Shown: piece by piece, positions 58,508 through 64,000 of the stretch
Layout of the letters: every line of letters starts with the position of its first letter
Numbering within the stretch: the first letter of the stretch is position 1
Assembly (NCBI RefSeq): GCF_000524195.1
Contig: NW_020170381.1
Location: 925,678-989,677 of the forward strand
Source of the DNA: Echinococcus granulosus
Lineage: Eukaryota; Platyhelminthes; Cestoda; Cyclophyllidea; Taeniidae
DNA: 64,000 bases
Direction of reading: 5' to 3'
Made by a program: the position numbers and the translations under genes
The notes under the pieces: generated by a model
What the model saw: the letters and a program-made list of their open reading frames with translations, nothing else
Database searches by the model: none
Told to the model about the DNA's origin: nothing

Positions 58508-58527
58508 GGCTCACATTAATGTGAGCC
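58508..58527. repeat. 20-bp perfect palindrome
   Basis: GGCTCACATTAATGTGAGCC is its own reverse complement. It lies about 50 nt before the base composition changes abruptly. It may be a protein-binding site or the edge of an inserted element. Confidence 0.6.
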
Positions 58528-58559
58528 AAGCTTTGAATATCAGTTGTGCCAGATTCTAA

Positions 58560-59960
58560 ATTTAAGTTCCGTTCCGATACGCTAAAGAGGAGTTTTAGCT
58601 TCTAGCAAGCCCCCCGCTAAAGCTGCAATCACGGTGGGGAAAATATGGTGTTCGGATGGCAAATGATTTACAGCCTCCTGTTCGAGACATTATCTACCGA
58701 AAGTCGGAGCGAGGCCCGTCCGCTATACAGATTTTGGCAATGATGAGTTAAATAGATCACACAAAAACAACAGTTCAGTTGAAAGGTCGATTCCACTCAA
58801 CTCCAAGTTGACGATACTGACGCTGTAGTCGACACTTTTAAGGTCAAAGCAAATTTTTGTCGGAGACGTTAGGTAACCAACTCCCTTGGCAAGTTGTTAT
58901 CTCAAACAAAATTACTGAAAGCGCAAATCCTACCCTGTTCCAAAATCTCCACAGCTCCCTGAAACCAGCTCCAGATTACTGGGAATGCTTCTTTGCGTTC
59001 ACGAGCTCTTACGCGGTCTAACGGAACTAAGTATTGCACATAATTGGCCGGAAACACTTGAATTCCGAGACTTTCCGTGTTTGGATCCTAAACCTCGGGG
59101 CCTATCGTAGGAACTACCGAGGGAAGCTGGATTTTAGTCATTTCTATTAATACCAGCTGGCCTCCCCGCCAATACCAGAGCGTGTCGACTGCAACCTGTT
59201 ACCCCAGAATTCACACCCCCCGGTACTATTTGCTAAGCTAATACGCTCTTCTGAGCCTATCACACGAAAAGAGCCGAGCCATCATTCGGAATGTCAGGTA
59301 ACACCCGCACCAATCCTCACAAAGTGCCCTAGTACCCCCTAGTATAGGCGCCAACCCGACCCCACAGGCCCCGACCACACCCACCACCGCTCGCGATCTC
59401 AGTTAAAAGCCCTCTACTTGGAGGACCCATAGTCGGTCACGCAAACCACACCAGCTAGGGCTTGCGCAGCCCCTCCCGAGATCATGCGACAGACACAGTA
59501 TCGAGCCCCCCCCCCCCCCAACCGAGACCTCGCCCCAGCACCATTGGACCCGCACCGGAACAACCCCGAGTGGGCGACCGGAGCCGCACGCGCCGACGAC
59601 CATCCCCCAATAGACCCTAGTAACCATCACCACCCACCCCACCAACACTGAACACGACGACAACCCGCAAAACATAATCGCCGATTGCCGTTACTCAGAG
59701 CACCAGCGGTCCCAAGACCCTGACACTAAGAGCAATCATCCACGCCTAAGACGAAAGAGCAGATGCTGCAAGACTCGCATTCCCTAAGCCGCAGCCGAGA
59801 AAGAGGGGGATGCGGTGGAGACCGGGGGCATACGATGCGACCCGTCATAGCTATAAGACGCCACCGCGTGTTCCACAGACCGCAAACGCCGTCAACCACT
59901 GAACTAGCACCTCAAACTAGACACTATAAGCTTAGCAAAAGAAACTTTGACCCAGGTTAG
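58560..59960. other. GC-rich, C-skewed island
   Basis: Composition differs strongly from both flanks: rich in C and A and poor in T and G on the plus strand from about 59000 onward, with a run of 14 C at 59506-59519. A minus-strand frame at 59403-59675 is open mainly because of this skew and has no recognisable content. It could be a decayed or foreign insertion, a satellite fragment or an assembly fault. Confidence 0.5.
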
Positions 59961-61875
59961 CAACCCCAAAACAATTTCAGAGCCGAAACGTGCACCATCC
60001 AACAATGAAACATCAGAAACAAAATCAACAAAAGCCTCTGGAAATGTTTGTTATTCACTGCTTGGAAACTTTGACCGTCTTCTTGTTGTGTTTTTTTGCA
60101 AAACGCATATTCCTCAAAAACTTTGGATCAACCTAAAAAAACGATGGGCGGTCAACGACAAACTTACGCCTTTTAGAGAGGGGAACCGCTGTTTGGGAGG
60201 CCTGTAAATACCGTTACGGTGATTTTTCCTATCTATTTTACGAAGCTACGTATGAAACTAACAAACGTACTTTGATGATGCGTGCTGTGATTCTTGCTCT
60301 TCGCCATCCGTTCACGTGTACAGGTATGTGAAAAGCAAGGTGCTTTGGAAGTCGCGCCTCGCAAACCAAGGCTCACATAAACTTTTCAGCAGGGAAAGTC
60401 ATTAAAGTATCCTAGTTAAATATACACTAAATTTTAGGATTTAAAAAGACGCTGTATAATCGGCCGTTTGTAAAATTCTAATGGCATAAAAAAGCTGGGA
60501 ACATGGGTTGATTGTACAAATCGCTCAAGAGTTCCGTTCCCCTAATGCAGCGAAATTGAGTAGTTAATTTAATCTAGATAATTGCTCTTAAACAGCTATA
60601 TGAGTCACATTCTTATAATTATACAATGGTACTAATTAACTCGACAAATACTGTCATCATGGTTGTCGTTTCTCGAATGACACATGAGGCTGCAAAGGGA
60701 TCAAAATGCCAATTTTCGCAGGAGGCTACAGTTTTCGGTGGAAAATTGCTGATTTGCTTTAGAGGATCTGGACAGATAGCTTAGCTGTTACCACAAAAAT
60801 TGTACAATATTGATAGTAAATCTTAAATACAGCTCTACCTTCTGCCTGAAATAAAATTTACTACTATAAGAAGGCCCCTTGTGTTTTCCACCTATAAATG
60901 CTTTGACGATTGTTTTGAGACTAGTAAGTTCGTAAGATAACATCAAAACATTGGCATTTACTATTTTAGAAATGCCTAGAATTTCGCAATTACAGCAACG
61001 CGTTATCTGCTTGTCATTTGCTCTTTATGTTTCTTTTCTTAAGAACCCCGAATCCCCATCATGACTTCTTGTGCTCTTGGACTTTCCTTAAATTTTCTTC
61101 ACCATTAAACACTAGTTGCCTTGCAATTGTAGAGGTGCTAATAAACACTGCCACATTCGCAATGGTATTTAGTTTGCTTAGGGCGTGTGAAATTACTCAA
61201 ATCCAGTTTATGATTTCGCACTCCATCATAACAGTAAGAGAATTACATACATTCATAAATGAAGGAAGCAATCAAGAATGGTTGCGGACATTACCGAAAT
61301 AATTTTTTAAAGAAACCCTTGATTAGATATTATGTAATACGATAGTGGTTTATCCCTCGGTTCTGGTGAGGCGCCACTTTTTGTACTTCGAATTAGCCCC
61401 CTTGTACCTCGCTAGGTGGGCTGGCCTTTTGGGCCATGCCAATAGCCCAGACACCTTCTTTGTGCTGAGTATATATATTCTGCCCGAGTATTGTGTCTTC
61501 TTTCGTCTTCAGGGAGTCCCGGGACGCTACAATTAGGTGCTTGTCTTTTAATGAACATATGCTTATTCCCAAATAAGACGTCATATGAATATTCATTTTA
61601 CAAGAGTTGAAATGAAAAGTTACATCAAAGCTACAATAAAAGATAAATTTTTAAGGCTTTGACTTACACTTAGAGTGACATCTAGTTCTATGAAAATATG
61701 CCTCAATCCAATAACTGAAGCCTTAAAATGAAGGACCTATCAAGAATATTAAACTAACATTTTATGGCTGGAAAATTTATCGGTCTATAGCGAAATGTTG
61801 GTGATTAATGGCTTATTAAGAAAGGCGGCTTTTTATGTTTCCATCTACTATTTTTGTTTTTCCTTCCTCCAATAG

Positions 61876-62460
61876 AAGCCGGTAGTTTTAGTAAGTATGC
61901 TTCGTTTGGCTGACAAAATTCGTCAAAGGCAGCAGGGCCAAATTTCGAATGAACCAGATTCAGTTTCCTCACCCTCTATAAGAAATGCTTCCATCCGTGA
62001 TAGACTCCTAGCACAGGAGCTCACAGACCTAAAATCCAATTTATCACAACACTGCCGTCTGCGTTATCCCGACCCCGATAAGCTCCACGAATTTGAAATA
62101 ATTATCTCTCCAGTAGATGGATTTTGGGCAAAGGGTCACTTTCATTTTGAGTTTACTGTCCCTGAAGGTTACAATCACGTCCCTCCAATCGTAAAGTGTA
62201 CTACCAGAATCTGGCATCCAAATATTGATGAGGAGGGAAGGATTTGTCTTAGTCTTCTAAGACCAAGTTCACTCGATTCTTCTGGCTGGGCTCCCACTAG
62301 GAAGTTATCCGATGTGATATGGGGCTTGGAATCATTATTTTCTGATCTTTGTGACTTCAACGACGCACTAAATACGAATGCCGCCGAAGAATACATCCGT
62401 GACCCAGAATCCTTTAAACGTACTGTTAGGAGATATGTTAGTCAATATGCCAAAAGTTGA
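61876..62460 (+). CDS. UBE2F: NEDD8-conjugating enzyme UBE2F (single coding exon)
   Basis: E2 that carries NEDD8 from the E1 (NAE1/UBA3) and, with RBX2, transfers it to CUL5. The CDS is 61897-62460, 187 residues against 185 in human. Residues 1-30 form the N-terminal extension (MLRLADKIRQ...) used to bind the E1. The UBC fold follows, with HPN at 107-109 and the catalytic cysteine C117 in GRICLSLLRPSSLDSSGWAPTR split as GRICLSLL and SSGWAPTRKL. The C-terminal helix region is AAEEYIRDPESFKRTV. The wording separates it from UBE2M (UBC12). There is a strong acceptor (TTTTTCCTTCCTCCAATAG) ending at 61875, 21 nt before the ATG, and no coding introns, which is odd beside its intron-rich neighbours. 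The frame is also open from the acceptor to the ATG. Confidence 0.95.
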   Translation, partial: KPVVLVSMLRLADKIRQRQQGQISNEPDSVSSPSIRNASIRDRLLAQELTDLKSNLSQHCRLRYPDPDKLHEFEIIISPVDGFWAKGHFHFEFTVPEGYNHVPPIVKCTTRIWHPNIDEEGRICLSLLRPSSLDSSGWAPTRKLSDVIWGLESLFSDLCDFNDALNTNAAEEYIRDPESFKRTVRRYVSQYAKS

Positions 62461-62477
62461 ATCGATTGCGCCTTCCA

Positions 62478-62592
62478 AATAAACCATGGGTACCAGAGGT
62501 ATGGGGAAAACCTGTGTTGCCATCGTATTTATAATGAATCGACTTGAATCCTTTAAATTAGTGACTTGTATCTGTACAAAGTACCTAATAAA
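62478..62592 (+). terminator. UBE2F polyadenylation signals
   Basis: AATAAA at 62478-62483 (close to the stop) and again at 62587-62592, followed by T-rich sequence. The second is the more likely 3' end, about 130 nt after the stop codon. Confidence 0.55.
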
Positions 62593-63111
62593 ATTTTGGT
62601 TTTATGATTTCTTTATTTTATTTTATCCACTCCGTTGACTTCTTAGTTGATTGTTAAAATCTACCCTTTCTCCTCCAGTTGGCGTATGTGCACACAGGCT
62701 CTAAACCCGCTCTTTCAGGTATGCATATTTTTAAATATGGCATTTCTTAGGCACTGTGTCGGTTTGGCAGAGTAAAAGGCCACAGGATCCATCTCATCCG
62801 AAACCTCCAACATCAAACGAATGTCCCAGCGAAGCCCACGTCAAACGTCGTGTTGAGGTCTTCTCAACCGCTAGCTGCTGCAACAGAATCTTCTCCCTAC
62901 AAGGTTCAAGAATACTATGGTTTCTCACAATATTCCTTCGTTGATCTCGGGGCAAAGAAACAATCTCTGCGCAATCCTCAACCAAGCAACAAGCCTTAGT
63001 CTTCACCATTCGCAACGTAGCACTGCTATATAAATATAGCCATTAATTACAACTGTTCCTTCTTTTGCAACATTGCCCATTATTACTGATGGTGACGCTA
63101 TGTAGTTTTAG
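62593..63111 (+). other. UBE2F-DCTN3 spacer with exon-like segments
   Basis: Begins right after the UBE2F polyadenylation signal. A strong acceptor (CCCTTTCTCCTCCAG) ends at 62678, followed by a 40-nt segment with a GTATGC donor at 62719, a 32-nt candidate intron, an acceptor at 62750, and a frame of some 60 codons to about 62944. This may be 5' UTR of DCTN3 or part of an unrecognised small gene. The segment ends at a TTTTAG acceptor directly before the DCTN3 ATG. Confidence 0.4.
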
Positions 63112-63933
63112 ATGAACCTTGATCTTCTTGAGAGTCGCATATATGAGTTGGAGCGCCTGATCCTTGGAGCCTCAGCTATGCCCCTTCAAACATCATCCAA
63201 TCAGGTAACCTTAAATCAAGTCATTTTTATGCTTTCTCATCAATATATGATAACGGCGGTTACTATGTGACCTATCTCTGAATAGGCTAGTATATTTGCG
63301 GTGCTGTCTTGTTTTCGTTTGTAGCCTCACTTAAATAAGAAAGTAATGGGGAATATCTTGGTATACCAATTTGTTTCGACTACTTTTGCTTGAGCTTTAT
63401 TATTAATACTTGATCTTTTCGCAATAGACCGTATCGGATTTGATAGCCGATGCCCAAAAGCAACTATCACTGGCGGAGAAATACCCGAAAATTAAGGAGA
63501 TTTTGGAGAGAAGTGAGCCTCTTAATAACTTTTCAGTAGCATAATCTACCGCATTCGATTAGAGTTTATTATTGGATTATTCAGTGTTTGTTTTTTCCTC
63601 TTTTCCATTATGGCTTACGAATGCTTAAGATGGAATTCCAGTCTATTGCAGCATGCAAACTATGTACAACACTGGGTGTTCATATTTTTCCTCTCGCACA
63701 AACATAAACGCTTTGTCCTTAGTTGTATCTGTAAATCCCATTCTTACTATTTGCCTATGCTTCTATTTGTGTGGCCGCGTTGTCTACATTTACCCATTCG
63801 TGTAGGTTCAAATACATGCAATTCTTTAATAACCTAATCTTTTCAGGCAGCGAATTGCGCAAGTACATGGATCCTAATTTTCTGGACGATCAAACAGTGG
63901 CCAATGCAGCCAAAATCAGGATCATTCTCTCGC
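63112..63933 (+). CDS. DCTN3: Dynactin subunit 3 (p24), first three exons; continues past right edge
   Basis: Small coiled-coil subunit of the dynactin shoulder, which with dynein moves cargo along microtubules. Exons 63112-63204, 63428-63512 and 63847-63933 join in phase, giving about 88 residues. The start MNLDLLESRIYELERLILG parallels the human N-terminal block ending EELERWVYG, and the third exon LRKYMDPNFLDD parallels the conserved KYLDPEYID stretch. The N-terminus is helical and heptad-like, as expected. The ATG follows a TTTTAG acceptor with no gap, and its position fits the human length, so it is taken as the start. The last exon ends at a GTAAGT donor 67 nt from the window edge. Confidence 0.82.
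63205..63846 (+). other. DCTN3 introns 1 and 2
   Basis: 63205-63427 (GTAACC donor, GCAATAG acceptor) and 63513-63846 (GTGAGC donor, TTTTCAG acceptor). The frame at 63610-63837 lies wholly inside intron 2 and is not supported as coding. Confidence 0.8.
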
Positions 63934-64000
63934 GTAAGTTTATCGTTATATTGTTTGGCCGCCCGAAGCTAGTACCTTCACAAAATTGTTTTCGTGGGTG

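Noticed and set aside
59403..59675. 90-codon Gly/Val/Cys-rich minus-strand frame
   Set aside because: It is open because the island is T-poor on the plus strand; the protein is low-complexity and unrecognisable.

Overview
The window is eukaryotic, AT-rich, nuclear DNA with spliced genes, long introns and no rRNA, tRNA, CRISPR or recognisable autonomous transposon. The best guess is a parasitic flatworm (cestode or trematode). Reasons: the ERK-type kinase and the PLC-beta look like divergent invertebrate orthologues, several introns are extremely short (28-37 nt), and most start codons lie directly behind a 3' splice-site-like AG, as expected in animals with spliced-leader trans-splicing. The species cannot be fixed from this sequence alone.

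Layout, left to right. (1) Minus strand, 12462 down to base 1 and beyond: the N-terminal 469 residues of a phospholipase C-beta of the PLCB4/NorpA type, 14 exons, with the PH domain, EF-hands and the first part of the catalytic X barrel; the 3' half lies outside. (2) 12463-14872: divergent intergenic region. (3) Plus strand, 14873-21273: an ERK1/2-type MAP kinase, 10 exons, full kinase core with TEY activation loop. (4) 21274-31653: 10.4 kb between convergent genes, nothing recognised. (5) Minus strand, 45624-31654: a voltage-gated potassium channel (Kv, Shaw/Shab-like) in two large exons separated by an 11.5-kb intron. A promoter-like block and a candidate gene on the opposite strand lie in that intron. 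(6) 45625-61875: 16 kb with only exon-like fragments, a CpG-rich patch and a 1.4-kb GC-rich, C-skewed island. (7) Plus strand, 61897-62460: UBE2F, the NEDD8-conjugating E2, in one coding exon. It is followed closely on the same strand by (8) 63112 to the right edge: the start of dynactin subunit 3 (DCTN3/p24).

PLC-beta, ERK and Kv all act in signalling and excitability, but nothing here shows they form a unit; they look like ordinary neighbouring genes. UBE2F and DCTN3 are close enough to be a tandem or trans-spliced pair. Exon boundaries were set by hand from GT/AG signals, reading phase and agreement with the protein families. All exon phases of the PLC, ERK, Kv and DCTN3 models join without a break.
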